NCBI GenBank assembly: GCA_946894095.1
Contig: OX335643.1
Location: 1,971,036 to 2,035,035, forward strand
DNA length: 64,000 bases
Source of the DNA: Incurvaria masculella
Taxonomy: Eukaryota; Arthropoda; Insecta; Lepidoptera; Incurvariidae
Direction of reading: 5' to 3'
Under the pieces are notes generated by a model. The model searched no databases. It was given only the letters and a program-made list of their open reading frames with translations, and was not told the DNA's origin. A program made the translations under genes and the position numbers. This document shows, piece by piece, positions 47,642 to 58,439 of this stretch. Each line of letters starts with the position of its first letter. Within the stretch, counting starts at the first letter, position 1.

Positions 47642-50600
47642 ATGGAGCCTACTCAAAGAACTATTCAGAGTTCCCGTGTGCAAAGAAGGCTTGCAATGAA
47701 GGCCGTGCAAGAATTATATAAATTAGCCACGGCCATCGCCGTCTCTCAAAGTGAAAAACAAGTGAAAGAGTTCAAAGTGCGATTTTTGGACTTAACCAAA
47801 ATGAGGTTAGATTTCGAAACTTCTCATTTATATATTGCGTCCAACGTATCCGACGAGCCTGACGCAAACAGTGACACGATCTACGATGAGTTTTACGAAA
47901 TGTTTTACTCTATTAATGTCCTTTACTCTGATATTTGCGGTCGGTTAGAAGACGATTCTAAGGATGTGAAAGAGAGTTCAGTGAAGGTCACAACAAATCA
48001 ATTCAGCCTTCCAAAAATACAGCTGGCTAGGTATACCGGCCTACTTATTGAGTGGACTAATTTCATATCCATTTTCAACAGCTTAATTCACAATAATGGA
48101 AGTCTAACTGGTGTGCAAAAAATGCACTATCTAGTTGGCACACTGGACAAAGAGCCATTGAGTTTGGTACGACACTTGCCAATCACTGATGATAACTACG
48201 CGGTAGCATATAAGTTATTGACTGATCGATATGAAAATACACGTCGGATCGCTGATAAACATCTTGAAGCTATCCTCGCGCTTCAGCATTTCAGTCAAAC
48301 CAATCAAGTTAATTTGCGCAAACTTGTTAACTCATTAAAAGAAAATACACAGGCACTCAATGCGCTTAAGTTCAATGTAGATTCGTGGAGCTTTATCTTA
48401 TTTCATATAATTTCTCGGAAGTTGCCTACAGACTTGCGGAACAGGTTTGAGTTAAAGCATGACTCATTGGATATTCCGACATTCAATGAATTATTAGGGT
48501 TTTTGGAAAGTCAGCTTCGGGTTTTGGAGAATGTCTCCTCACCCATAAAGGTACTTAACAAGGAAGTACCCACGGGCAGTAATAATTGTTTTACATCTAA
48601 CAACGAAACCTGTCCCTGCTGTGGCAGCGATCATGCAATTTATCGGTGTGATAAATTCAATTCCATGACACCAGAGCAACGCAAGGTCTGTGTCATGGAT
48701 CATAAATTATGCTTTAACTGCTTACGTCCGCACTTAAGTTCAAAGTGTAATTCAAAGTTTTTATGTCAGGTGTGTAGAGGTCGTCACCACACAAAACTAC
48801 ACATTCCAACCTCATCGTCAAATCTCACCTGTGACCCATCGTGTGAAGGTCAGATTGCTGTGCCGACACTAAGCTCCACAGTTCAATCTCATTCATTTAG
48901 CAGCGTCCACGCCAATTCCACGATGTTGCTAGCGACTGCTCTAGTCAACATTATGGATATCGACGGTCGATATCATTGTGTGCGTGCGTTGCTGGATAGC
49001 GGTTCGCAGGTGTCAGTGCTGACTGAGAACATTGCTCAAAAGCTACGCCTACGTCGATCGACATCTGGTTCGATCGTCGGCTTAGGTACATCAAGTGCGC
49101 AACGCACTAACGGTAGTGTACTGTGTACCATCAAGCCGTGCTTGAAGGGCTCACAGGCCATACTCACTACTCGTGCTCTTGTACTTAACCATATTCTTAA
49201 CAATCTGCCATCCACAAGTGTAGCTGTTCAAGTACACGAGTCATGCCGTAACATCACCTTGGCAGATCCCAAGTTTAACCTGCCTGGTCCCATTGACATT
49301 TTGATCGGAGTCGATCTTTACGATCAAATATTTGATGGCAAAATGCTTAAGCTTGGGGATGGTTTGCCGACGGCTTACTCCACCTTGTTTGGATGGGTTC
49401 TCATGGGTAGAGCCCCTATCTCTGCTACGATATGTGACCAGGTCACATCGTTAACATGTACACTTGACATAGATCTTGCGCTGAACAGATTCTGGGAAGC
49501 AGAGGAACCACCTCACCTTCCAATCCAGGATCCAGAGAATGTTCAGTGTGAGAGGCACTTTATGGAAACCCACACCCGTGATGAAACTGGTCGGTTCACG
49601 GTTCGACTTCCCTTCAAGTCAGGTTGTAAACAATTGGGTGAGACGCATGCTATTGCTCTGAAACGTTTTTACTCATTGGAGCGGAAGTTAGCACGTGACC
49701 CAAAACTGAAAGCATTATACGTAGCGTTCATGCGCGACTATTTGTCTGCGGGCCATATGAGATTAATTTCATCCAGACCTTGTGTTGACAGGTACCATAT
49801 ACCACATCATGGAGTGCTAAAGGAGTCCAGTAGCACTACCAAACTAAGAGCCGTGTTCGATGCCTCAATGCCGAGCACGACAGGTATAGCCCTAAATCAC
49901 ATCTTGATTCCTGGACCAAAGTTGCAGCAAAATATTGAAGATATTATTCTACGGTTTCGAGTGCACAAGGTTGTCTTCACGTCCGACGTGAAGCAAATGT
50001 ATCGACAGGTTTGCATGCACGAAGAAGATTGTAAATTTCAGACAATATTTTGGCGTGAATCACCGGACAGTCCAGTTCTGAAATATGAGCTGACAACTGT
50101 CACATACGGTGTTTCTAGTGCTGCATACTTGGCAATGAGGGTTATCCACGAGCTCGCATTGCTAAATGAGGTTCCATATCCGAACGCCTCTCGCGTGCTG
50201 AAGGAGGACATCTTTGTGGATGACATCGTAAGCGGAAGCGACAGTTTGGAGTCTGCCAAGCACTTGCAGCTCGAAGTTGTAGCTGTCCTTGAACAGGGTG
50301 GTTTCCATTTGCGGAAGTGGTCGAGCAACCATTCCGGAGTCCTAGAGCATCTCCCCCCAGATCACTGTGAAACTCCACTCCGATTCGAGGAGGCTGGAGA
50401 CAACATTTTCAAAATTTTAGGCTTAGAATGGAGCGCCTGCAGTGATCAATTTCTATATCAGGTTTCAGAGATTGGGAATGCAAAAACCAAACGTGGAATT
50501 CTTTCAAACATCGCACGGCTGTACGATCCTTGTGGGTATTTAGCACCAGTAACATTTTTTGCAAAGGCATTTATGCAAAATTTATGGCTATTAGAGCTCT

Positions 50601-52774
50601 CTTGGGACGACACTCTGCCGATAGAATTTCTTGACAAATGGGATTCCTTCGTTGCCAACTTTCATATACTTAATCAAGTACGCATTAACAGACACATCCT
50701 CTCGGAACGTCCAGAGGAATGTAATCTTCATGGCTTCAGTGATGCATCTGAGCGCGGTTATGCCGCTGTGGTGTACCTGCGAGTCAAAGATGCCAGCGGT
50801 GATGTATCGGTGCATCTCTTGTTGGCCAAATCAAGGGTAGCACCTCTGAAACAGAAACTAACTATTCCAAAACTCGAGCTATGTGGAGCCGTGCTCCTTG
50901 CTCGCCTTCTGGATCATGTGCTAAAGGTGCTCTCATCGAGGATGCCACTAGGCAACGTGACTGCCTGGTGCGATTCCAGCATTGTGCTGACCTGGTTACG
51001 TACCCCACCTTACAAGCTGCAAACATATGAGGGCAATCGGGTTTCTCAGGCTCAGGGCCTTCTATCTTCCGACAGGTGGAGATACGTACCATCAGCACTC
51101 AATGCTGCTGATTGTGCCAGTCGTGGTTTATATCCTCAGGAGCTGGTGGACCATCCCCTATGGTGGGCCCCATTATGGTTGGTGGAACCGGCTGAGTCTT
51201 GGCCCGCTGACTGTCCTTCAGTTAGCAGGGAAGTACTGCCGGGGCTACGCATCCCTCCAGCGTCGTCCGTGGCCGCTGTCGAGGGATTCTCTCTCATAGA
51301 AAAGTACAGCTCATTGTCGAAATTACAAGTCGTTCTAGGGTGGTGCCTGCGATTTGTACATAATGCACGTCACCCTAATGATAAACATAAGGGTGCTCTC
51401 GGTGTGCGTGAATTAGAGAATTCGTTACTTGTTGCCACCAAAAGCGTGCAAGCAGCTGAGTTCCCGGATATTATTGCAGCTCTAGGTGCTGGCAGGCAAA
51501 TCAAAGGAAATCTTCTTAGACTAACTCCTTTCCTGGATTCTCAAGGCATCTTAAGAGTTGGCGGCAGGTTGACTAATTCGAATTTGCCATACGATGCCAT
51601 GCATCCAATTTTGCTGCCCAGGGCACATCATCTAACACATTTAATCGTCGATCACTACCACCAAGTCTATCTCCATTCTGGCCAATCGACTTTACTGTCT
51701 ATAATACAGAGGAGATTTTGGATTTTATCGGCTCGACGAACAATACGTCACAGAATTTTTAAATGTCTCCGCTGCTACAGGTTAAAGGCAAAGCCCATAG
51801 AGCCTTTCATGGGAGAACTTCCAAAAAGCCGCATCAGTCAGGCCAGACCATTTCAAAGGGTCGGCGCTGATTTTGCTGGGCCCTTTTTCATAAAATCGTC
51901 CTCTCTCCGTGGTGCAAAAACTCAGAAGGCATACTTATGCGTCTTTGTATGCTTTGTGACGAAGGCGGTTCATTTGGAGGTCGTCTCTGACCTCACAACC
52001 GATGCCTTTATTGCAAGTTTCAGTCGAATGGTATCAAGACGTGGTCTAGTTACTGATATCTTCACTGACTGCGGAACAAACTTCCAGGGTGGCCAAAGAT
52101 ATCTGGATGAAGCAACTAAGTTCTTGATGAACTCGGCCATTCAAGGTAAATTGCATGATTCGTTGCGCAACCACCAGGTGAAATGGCACATGAATCCTCC
52201 ACATGCTCCGCATATGGGCGGTTTGTGGGAAACCGCAGTAAGGTCTTCAAAATTACTTCTTAAAAGAGTGATCGGAGAACAAATCCTCACGTTTGAGGAA
52301 TTAACTACCATCTTCACGAAAATAGAGGCCGTTCTAAACTCACGGCCACTTTGTCCAGTATCTAGCGACCCAGAAGATCTGAATGTCTTAACACCCGGTC
52401 ATTTCCTCATCGGTGAACCGCTTGTCGGTCTACCAGAGTATCAATTTGATCACACTCCTGTGAATCGTCTGAGCCGCTGGCAACTTACTCAGCAAATTTC
52501 TCAACATTTTTGGAAGCGTTGGCATGCAGAGTACCTTCATACTCTACAGCAACGCCCTAAATGGCAAAAAACAATAAAAAATATAGAGGTGGGGGACCTA
52601 GTCCTCATTAAAGAAGACAATGCAGCACCATTACAATGGAGAATGGGTCGTGTCACTGAGTTGCATCCTGGCGCAGACGGAGTAGTTCGCGTGGTAGAAT
52701 TAAGAACATCCACAGGGACTTATCTCAGACCGGTTGTGAAGGTCTGCCCACTACCTGATCCTCAATCAGATTAG
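47642..52774 (+). CDS. BEL/Pao gag-pol polyprotein (1710 aa)
   Basis: Single uninterrupted frame. Gag with a DUF1759-type region (about 120-300; LPKIQLARYTG, WTNFISIFNSLIH). CCHC knuckle C357-C360-H364-C369 and a second Cys/His cluster at 375-387. Aspartic protease DSG at 452-454. Reverse transcriptase with FTSDVKQMYRQV (about 780) and FVDDIVSG (858-865). Peptidase_A17/RNase H-like region (RLYDPCGYLAPVTFFAK; FSDASERGYAAVVY). Integrase with H2C2 zinc finger (about 1337), GADFAGPF (about 1408), FTDCGTNFQGG (about 1475) and HMGGLWE (about 1525), giving the D,D,E triad. DUF5641-type C-terminus. The polyprotein supplies capsid, maturation, reverse transcription and integration. No envelope frame. 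All signature residues are present. Confidence 0.94.
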   Translation: MEPTQRTIQSSRVQRRLAMKAVQELYKLATAIAVSQSEKQVKEFKVRFLDLTKMRLDFETSHLYIASNVSDEPDANSDTIYDEFYEMFYSINVLYSDICGRLEDDSKDVKESSVKVTTNQFSLPKIQLARYTGLLIEWTNFISIFNSLIHNNGSLTGVQKMHYLVGTLDKEPLSLVRHLPITDDNYAVAYKLLTDRYENTRRIADKHLEAILALQHFSQTNQVNLRKLVNSLKENTQALNALKFNVDSWSFILFHIISRKLPTDLRNRFELKHDSLDIPTFNELLGFLESQLRVLENVSSPIKVLNKEVPTGSNNCFTSNNETCPCCGSDHAIYRCDKFNSMTPEQRKVCVMDHKLCFNCLRPHLSSKCNSKFLCQVCRGRHHTKLHIPTSSSNLTCDPSCEGQIAVPTLSSTVQSHSFSSVHANSTMLLATALVNIMDIDGRYHCVRALLDSGSQVSVLTENIAQKLRLRRSTSGSIVGLGTSSAQRTNGSVLCTIKPCLKGSQAILTTRALVLNHILNNLPSTSVAVQVHESCRNITLADPKFNLPGPIDILIGVDLYDQIFDGKMLKLGDGLPTAYSTLFGWVLMGRAPISATICDQVTSLTCTLDIDLALNRFWEAEEPPHLPIQDPENVQCERHFMETHTRDETGRFTVRLPFKSGCKQLGETHAIALKRFYSLERKLARDPKLKALYVAFMRDYLSAGHMRLISSRPCVDRYHIPHHGVLKESSSTTKLRAVFDASMPSTTGIALNHILIPGPKLQQNIEDIILRFRVHKVVFTSDVKQMYRQVCMHEEDCKFQTIFWRESPDSPVLKYELTTVTYGVSSAAYLAMRVIHELALLNEVPYPNASRVLKEDIFVDDIVSGSDSLESAKHLQLEVVAVLEQGGFHLRKWSSNHSGVLEHLPPDHCETPLRFEEAGDNIFKILGLEWSACSDQFLYQVSEIGNAKTKRGILSNIARLYDPCGYLAPVTFFAKAFMQNLWLLELSWDDTLPIEFLDKWDSFVANFHILNQVRINRHILSERPEECNLHGFSDASERGYAAVVYLRVKDASGDVSVHLLLAKSRVAPLKQKLTIPKLELCGAVLLARLLDHVLKVLSSRMPLGNVTAWCDSSIVLTWLRTPPYKLQTYEGNRVSQAQGLLSSDRWRYVPSALNAADCASRGLYPQELVDHPLWWAPLWLVEPAESWPADCPSVSREVLPGLRIPPASSVAAVEGFSLIEKYSSLSKLQVVLGWCLRFVHNARHPNDKHKGALGVRELENSLLVATKSVQAAEFPDIIAALGAGRQIKGNLLRLTPFLDSQGILRVGGRLTNSNLPYDAMHPILLPRAHHLTHLIVDHYHQVYLHSGQSTLLSIIQRRFWILSARRTIRHRIFKCLRCYRLKAKPIEPFMGELPKSRISQARPFQRVGADFAGPFFIKSSSLRGAKTQKAYLCVFVCFVTKAVHLEVVSDLTTDAFIASFSRMVSRRGLVTDIFTDCGTNFQGGQRYLDEATKFLMNSAIQGKLHDSLRNHQVKWHMNPPHAPHMGGLWETAVRSSKLLLKRVIGEQILTFEELTTIFTKIEAVLNSRPLCPVSSDPEDLNVLTPGHFLIGEPLVGLPEYQFDHTPVNRLSRWQLTQQISQHFWKRWHAEYLHTLQQRPKWQKTIKNIEVGDLVLIKEDNAAPLQWRMGRVTELHPGADGVVRVVELRTSTGTYLRPVVKVCPLPDPQSD

Positions 52775-52951
52775 CGCCTCTATATGTAGTTTAGCAGCTT
52801 ACTTTTAGTTTATCTTATACATTCATTTGTTTTTCACATTTATTCTACCTTTTCATTTATTCATGCACAGATTCCATTGCATTCGATTATTGAAGCATTA
52901 ATTACTGTGTCTTTGGTATTAAAGACCTTAACAGCTCTTTGGGGGGCGGTA

Positions 52952-53381
52952 TGGTTGATCTTGCGATCAATTAGATTTAAATTTCGCGGTATTTCATAAT
53001 TTGCTACCTACCCCCATATATTCCCTTCCATTTTTCTTCCAATCTACCTTTCAAAAATGAGATATCCATCAACCTGCATCCTGAGTGGTTCGAGCCGTGC
53101 TCTCCCGACGGAAAATATCGAAAAGAACATCAGCGAGTCTCCAAATCTGCTATTACGCCGTGCTGTACTGTGCTCCCATCGTACCGCGACCGTGTTGCGA
53201 AAGTTTGTGGTCGAGTGCACCCCGTGGGGCGCGATTTAGCGCCGGAGCGACCGACGCGCGCCGCAGCACCCCCATCCTACAAGACGGTGGAACGAAGAGG
53301 AGACACGGAGGCCTAAGCCCAGCGACCGAACCATCAGCCTCCATCGCCGCGGCGTCTACAAACCGTGAGCGAGTCCCTTTT
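52952..53381 (+). repeat. 3' LTR of the BEL element
   Basis: 430 bp, no difference from the 5' LTR seen on reading. Followed directly by host MITE sequence GAGTATTATTTTG. Confidence 0.88.
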
Positions 53382-53471
53382 CGAGTATTATTTTGTATCC
53401 CCTAAAAGAAATATGCGCATGATCTTCTTTCCACGTTTGTATGAGGAGTTGAGTGGGAAGGCCCACCTTAA

Positions 53472-55216
53472 CCTGGGGTCCGTGGCATGATTACTGGGGG
53501 TCTATATTTGTAATGATGACGATAAATACTGCTCAAGATCGATTTAAAAAAAGGAAATATCTCGACTTTTCTGCGGTAATAAATAAAAAGTCGCCTTTTT
53601 TAAAACGCCTTGTTTTCTTTTCCTTCAATTAACTTCTTGTACTCGTGGGGCAGGGGCTAGAGGACTTGCCTTCCATGCGAGAGGTTATGGGTTCAAATCT
53701 TCGCCCCGGTCATGCGCCAGATTTTGACAAAATGTTGCATATGTCCTTCCCCAGGATACAATCTAATAGAGACCAATCTACAGAGTGCTTTCGAATTAAG
53801 AAAACATATATTTCAATGGCTTAACGCAATAGACTATTCAAACAGGGAAGAACTTTTTATACTCACAGTCTAGTAACGAAATAAATATTTCATCTCGTCT
53901 TTATACTGTTTCTCTAGCCCCATTAATATCCTACATGAACGATAAAAAGTTATATTTCTAATCCATATTCGTGACAGCTCTAATATCGCTTCGCTCTATG
54001 GCTACGCTTGCCGTCGGCCTCACAGTCTTCGGACTAGTGCTAGGTTCAAAACCATTGTGTACCCATAGCCAAAGCTGTTTTAATTTTATAAAACTTGTAA
54101 TTGTAATAAGTTATATATCAGTTAAAGATTAGTATTACCTACTTTATTATATCATATGTTGATTAGATTATCAGACATTCATGTATTGGCTTCCTTAAAT
54201 AAAAAACGTTGAAACTATCATAATTTATTATATAAGTATAGATTAAGCGAAGGCAAGTCGTTATGCACCCCAAATCTACGCTAGAACAAAACTGCGTTGC
54301 ATATACCCCGGCCATTTTTTGACCAACGTGAAATATTGACGTACCTTGTTAAGTATACCCACTTTTTCAGTCGATATGACGTGCGATAACCGATTTAATT
54401 TAACGCAAAGTTAAAATATATTCTAACAGAAGGTCAAGATGATCCTTAAGTATGCCTGCACTTTAGTTCATATGTAAACACTTTCAGTATGCACTTAAGT
54501 AGTGAGTTAGTAATATAATGTTCTAGCAGTCATTCCATAAGCTTCTAGTTACAATGACTGACGCTTCAAACTGGTCAATTTGCTTAGTTCTGCAAACACG
54601 AGACTCAAATATGAATAAACGGGGTATTGTGACTACCGCCAGGGTCATATTGTGCGCAGAATAAGCTTAGCAGATTCTTCTGAACAAATAACCAACTTGA
54701 AACTTAATAGGGCGGTATTTCAATCCTCAGATAGTATTAACGGACTGATAGTACAAACTCACGTTTGTCAAAAGACAGATAGTCATTGCCGGAGAATTAA
54801 ATCTTCTATCACAATAATCGGACTATAATTTTACTAATAAACATATGGACTTACTTTATCTGATGGATAAGCATATGCATAAATAAATCCGTCGAATAGT
54901 TATCTGGCCGTTTATCTGACTATTGAAAAATCAGCCCAGCAAAATATGACTACGAACAATAACAAAAAGTGATGGACTTTAGACAGGAATAAATTATAAA
55001 TGTAGGCAAATATATTGTGGACAAATTCATTTTTAGATTTATTGGTTTTGTTGTAATTCGCAATTAAATGCTTACCGATAGATGGCTATTTATATAAGCT
55101 GGAAATTCCGATAATATTTAGTCGCAATTAATATGGCTATATTGGGAAACATGAACAATGAACATGAAATGAAAAATTAAAGGCATAGAGAACTATGCGT
55201 TCTCATCATATCGATA
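53472..55216. other. Mostly unassigned DNA with two small repeats
   Basis: 53640-53715 has a tRNA-like SINE head remnant (GGACTTGCCTTCCATGCGAG, GGGTTCAAATCTTCGCCCC). 54710-54937 has weakly inverted ends (GGGCGGTATTTCAATCCTCA and TATTGAAAAATCAGCCC), possibly a MITE. No gene seen. Confidence 0.4.
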
Positions 55217-55797
55217 TGAATGTGTCAGAGTGACGTCACAAAGTACTACTTTTCCTTAGTCTTAGTTTCTGTTACGACTATTTATCTCAGCCTAAGACTA
55301 ACGGAAAGTAGTACTTTGTGACGTCACTTTGACACATTTTGTATGGACGAAATCTCAAAGTAATGCGAATTGACCTCACGAAGTACTACTTTTCGTTAGT
55401 CCTAGGCTGAGATAAAAAGTCGTAACAAAAACTAAGGCTAACGAAAAGTAGTACTTTGTGACGTCACTTTGACACATTTTGTATGGACGAAATCGCAAAG
55501 TAATGCAAATTGACGTCACAAAGTACTAATTTTCGTTAGTCTTAGTTTCTGTTACGACTATTTATCTCAGCCTTAGTTTCTGTTACGACTATTTATCTCA
55601 GCCTGAGACTAACGAAAAGTAGTACTTTGTGACGTCAATTTGCATCACTTTTAGATTCCGTCCATACAAAATGTGTCAAAATGACTTCACAAAGTACTAC
55701 TTTTCGTTAGTCTTAGTTTTTGTTACGACTATTTATCTCAGCCTAAGACTAACGAAAAAGTAGTACTTTGTGAAGTCAATTTGCATTACTTTGAAGT
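55217..55797. repeat. Array of four palindromic units carrying TGACGTCA
   Basis: Each unit reads TGACGTCACAAAGTACTACT ... GTCTTAG ... CTAAGAC ... AGTAGTACTTTGTGACGTCA, a hairpin of about 95-127 bp; units at about 55231, 55370, 55511 and 55682. Spacers share GACACATTTTGTATGGACGA in one orientation, then inverted. Five perfect TGACGTCA octamers: 55231, 55319, 55459, 55511, 55630. Confidence 0.8.
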
Positions 55798-55889
55798 GTC
55801 AGCCGAATCGCAGTAAGCCGGAGAGCAACGAAGAAAGGGAGAAGCGATTTTTTTTTGCTTTTTAGTTCCGGTTATTTTGAAGGCGGTCC

Positions 55890-56150
55890 TTTTTAGGGTT
55901 CCGTACCCAAAGGGTGCCAGCACAAACCTATTACTAAGCCTCCGCTGTCCGTCCGTCCGTCCGTCCGTCTGTCACAGGACTGTATCTCAAGAATCAATCA
56001 ATGTAATAGGTAAGGCAGCTGATATTTTCACAAAGTGTGTATTTATTTTGTCGCTATAACAAAAAATAGGTAAAATTAAATAATAATAAAAATTAAAGGA
56101 CCATACGAAAAACGTGTTTTTTTGTTAAATCTTGTACTATGGTACGAGTT
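55890..56150 (-). repeat. Repeat family A
   Basis: TTTTTAGGGTTCCGTACCC, (GTCC)n, then TCGCTATAAC and TTGTACTATGGTACGAG; the ACCGGCC end is missing. Confidence 0.7.
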
Positions 56151-56152
56151 AT

Positions 56153-56493
56153 TGTATAAAACGCGCGAAAAATTCGAACTTTCGGACCTTGTAACTTAGA
56201 AACCAAACACAATTGTACAATGCCAACGGTCATCAGACATCTAGTTCGATCAAACAAAACTATTTTGAGCAAAATTTTGGATGTATGTGCATATGAGCGT
56301 GATCTACTTTCTCCGTTTATATGGGGAGTTGAGCGGGATGGCCCACCCAATTTTACAATGCCAACCGTCATCAGACATCCAGTTCGATCAAATAAAGCTA
56401 TTTTGAGCAAAATTTGGGATCTCTGACAATAAATGTGGGCGTGATCTTCTTTCCCCGTTTGTATGGGGAGTTGAGCGGGATGGCCCACCTTAA
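56153..56493 (+). repeat. MITE family C, right half present twice in tandem
   Basis: TTGCCAACGGTCATCAGAC-like blocks and GAGTTGAGCGGGATGGCCCA occur at 56220-56346 and again at 56347-56493. Confidence 0.7.
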
Positions 56494-56969
56494 GGGCCTG
56501 GTACTAGCCAAATCGCAAAGTTAGACGAGGCACCCCAAGTAAACTAACTAAGTCTGACGATTATAAGTGTCATCCTTACAATATATGATTCCTTGTCTAG
56601 GAATCGAATGATTTTCGTTAATGTATGTTTCCTTTTTCTATACAAAATACATTGCGGAAACGGTGTCCATTTCCGAACTTTTTTGACTAAATGTAGAAAT
56701 CTAAAAGCAAATGGAATTTTTTGTTTATGCATATATGCTGTTTTTGCTTATATCTAGAAATCGAATGACTTTCAGATTTCTAATGAGAAAAATCAACTTT
56801 TTTTATTTTTATTATTATTTAAATAAATGATGGAATAAAAAAATATTAACAATCCATTATCAGTCTGGAGTTCTATTTGGATTTGCTGAAGCGTTTCACT
56901 ACATATTATTACATTTGTTAAAAAGTGCATTTGTATGGCGCGAGTAGTTGGCTAGTCCTAGCGCCTTAA
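56490..56969 (+). mobile_element. TTAA MITE family D, copy 3 (480 bp)
   Basis: Almost identical to 6969-7448. It shares its terminal TTAA with family C elements on both sides. Confidence 0.8.
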
Positions 56970-57515
56970 GGCGGCCCATCCCGCTCATCTCCCTATACAA
57001 AAGGGGAAAGAAGATCACGCCTATATTTCTTGTCAGAGATCAAAAATTTTGCTCAAAATAGCTTTATTTGATTGAACTAGATGTCTGATGACCGTTGCCA
57101 TTGTAAAATTGTGTTTGGTTTCTAAGTTATAAGGTTCGAAAGTTCGAATTTTTAGCGCGTTTTATACAATAACTTTGGTGGTTTATTACGCAATGATAAA
57201 ATAAGAAAATCTTAAAAAGATTAGTCATCAGACATAGGTTATTTAATCAAGATTTATAATCTATTTGGTTTTTGTGAGATTTTTGACTACAGCTGTCGTG
57301 GTTTACTTTTAGCTATTAGTCGTTTTGAAATTAAAATTTTCGTAAATCTTACCAAATCATACACTATGCACATTGTCTTTTTTGTGGACAGGTTGCATCT
57401 TCCTCATCACGGAGCCTGTCTTATTCTAAGAAACAGAGAAGGTCCTAGAGCGCAACAGCACGGTTTTGTACCGTGCCCGCAAATGAGTTGAGGCCGCCGG
57501 GTTGGGCCACCTTAA
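56966..57515 (-). mobile_element. MITE family C, full 550-bp copy
   Basis: TTAAGGCGGCCCATCCCGCT start, GGGTTGGGCCACCTTAA end, TTAA both sides. Confidence 0.8.
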
Positions 57516-57522
57516 GCGCGGC

Positions 57523-57875
57523 ATACGGCGTACGCTAGGACCTCTTAAGGTGCCCGACGACGAACGAACGAATGACGAACGACGAATTTCGAACTTGCAG
57601 GGGGGCTGCGAAAACCATGCCGGCCGGCCAGGTGCTGTTTTAAACCAGGTTTGAAGGACACCAGGTTTTACTGTGGGGGAAATACCTCGAAAGGGAGTTC
57701 ATTCCATTGTTTTCGGACCCTATAGATGAATGATCTAGAGGATCGGTGCGTCCTTAATTTTGGAATGTCGACTGTGAATTTGTGCAATTTCTCTCGTACC
57801 AGGTGTTTGTAGGCTCTGTCTGAAAACTTTACTCGCTTCTCCGAACTAGCTTCACTATACCACACTGACACTTAC
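57523..57875 (-). pseudogene. LINE ORF2 3' remnant, longest copy
   Basis: Minus strand encodes FSDRAYKHLVREKLHKFTVD and then SFIYRVRKQWNELPFEVFPP, the C-terminal tail of a Jockey/CR1-like RT protein, followed by broken frame similar to 18540 and 28103. Confidence 0.65.
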
Positions 57876-58439
57876 GCGATATGGGCGATTGTTAAGTATA
57901 ATAAGGTGCTAATTGCCACCAAAGAGGTGCCTATTAGTACCCTATTAACATTCCGTTACCGATTTGTTCGTTAAATTAATTTTAAATTGATAATAAGCTA
58001 TTTTGACCAAGCACTCCTCTCATTTAATATAATACCTGAAAACTTCTACTATGAATAAAAAAAGTGTTTTCTCCTAAGAAAGTAAGTCGCTTTTTTCGAC
58101 TCGATCGAAACTCGATCTTTCACATTTTTGTACGCTCATTTAAAAAAATCCGTCGATTGGAATATCGTATTATCGAAATAGGTTCTCACACTAAGGGCTT
58201 CAATCCAATTGCAACGCGTAGCAAGTTTGAGTGAAAATACGCCAATCAAAATCGTTAAAACTTACTGTGTGCTCGGGCTGCCGAATTCGTAAGCGAACGA
58301 AGTGCGTGAGTTTGACGTTTTCCGCCAGCGAGCATGGAAGGATGGAAGAAGAAACCAAAACGCGTGTATGAGACCGCATTTTCTCGAGTTTCAACGACAC
58401 GTAAGAACATATAAGAACTTCACAGGATGCACATTTAAT

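Larger units (their letters stand above)
46821..53381 (+). mobile_element. BEL/Pao LTR retrotransposon, apparently intact
   Basis: 5' LTR 46821-47250, leader 47251-47641, gag-pol 47642-52774, purine tract TTGGGGGGCGG just before the 3' LTR at 52952-53381. The two LTRs read as identical, pointing to recent insertion. TTTGGTCCTTC lies shortly after the 5' LTR, as often seen in BEL leaders. No 5-bp target duplication was found: left flank AAAGC, right flank CGAGT or GAGTA. Confidence 0.92.
46263..53471. mobile_element. MITE family C inverted dimer, split by the BEL element
   Basis: Left part 46263-46820 and right part 53382-53471. Both outer ends are the same MITE end in opposite orientation (CCCGCTCAATTGCC... 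and ...GAGTTGAGTGGGAAGGCCCA). The junction near 46685 reads GCGCATTGTCT then CGCAGAGCTGCCACCTC. Confidence 0.65.

Noticed and set aside
55217..55797. CRISPR-like array
   Set aside because: Units are palindromic, spacers are themselves repeated, and the genome is an insect's.
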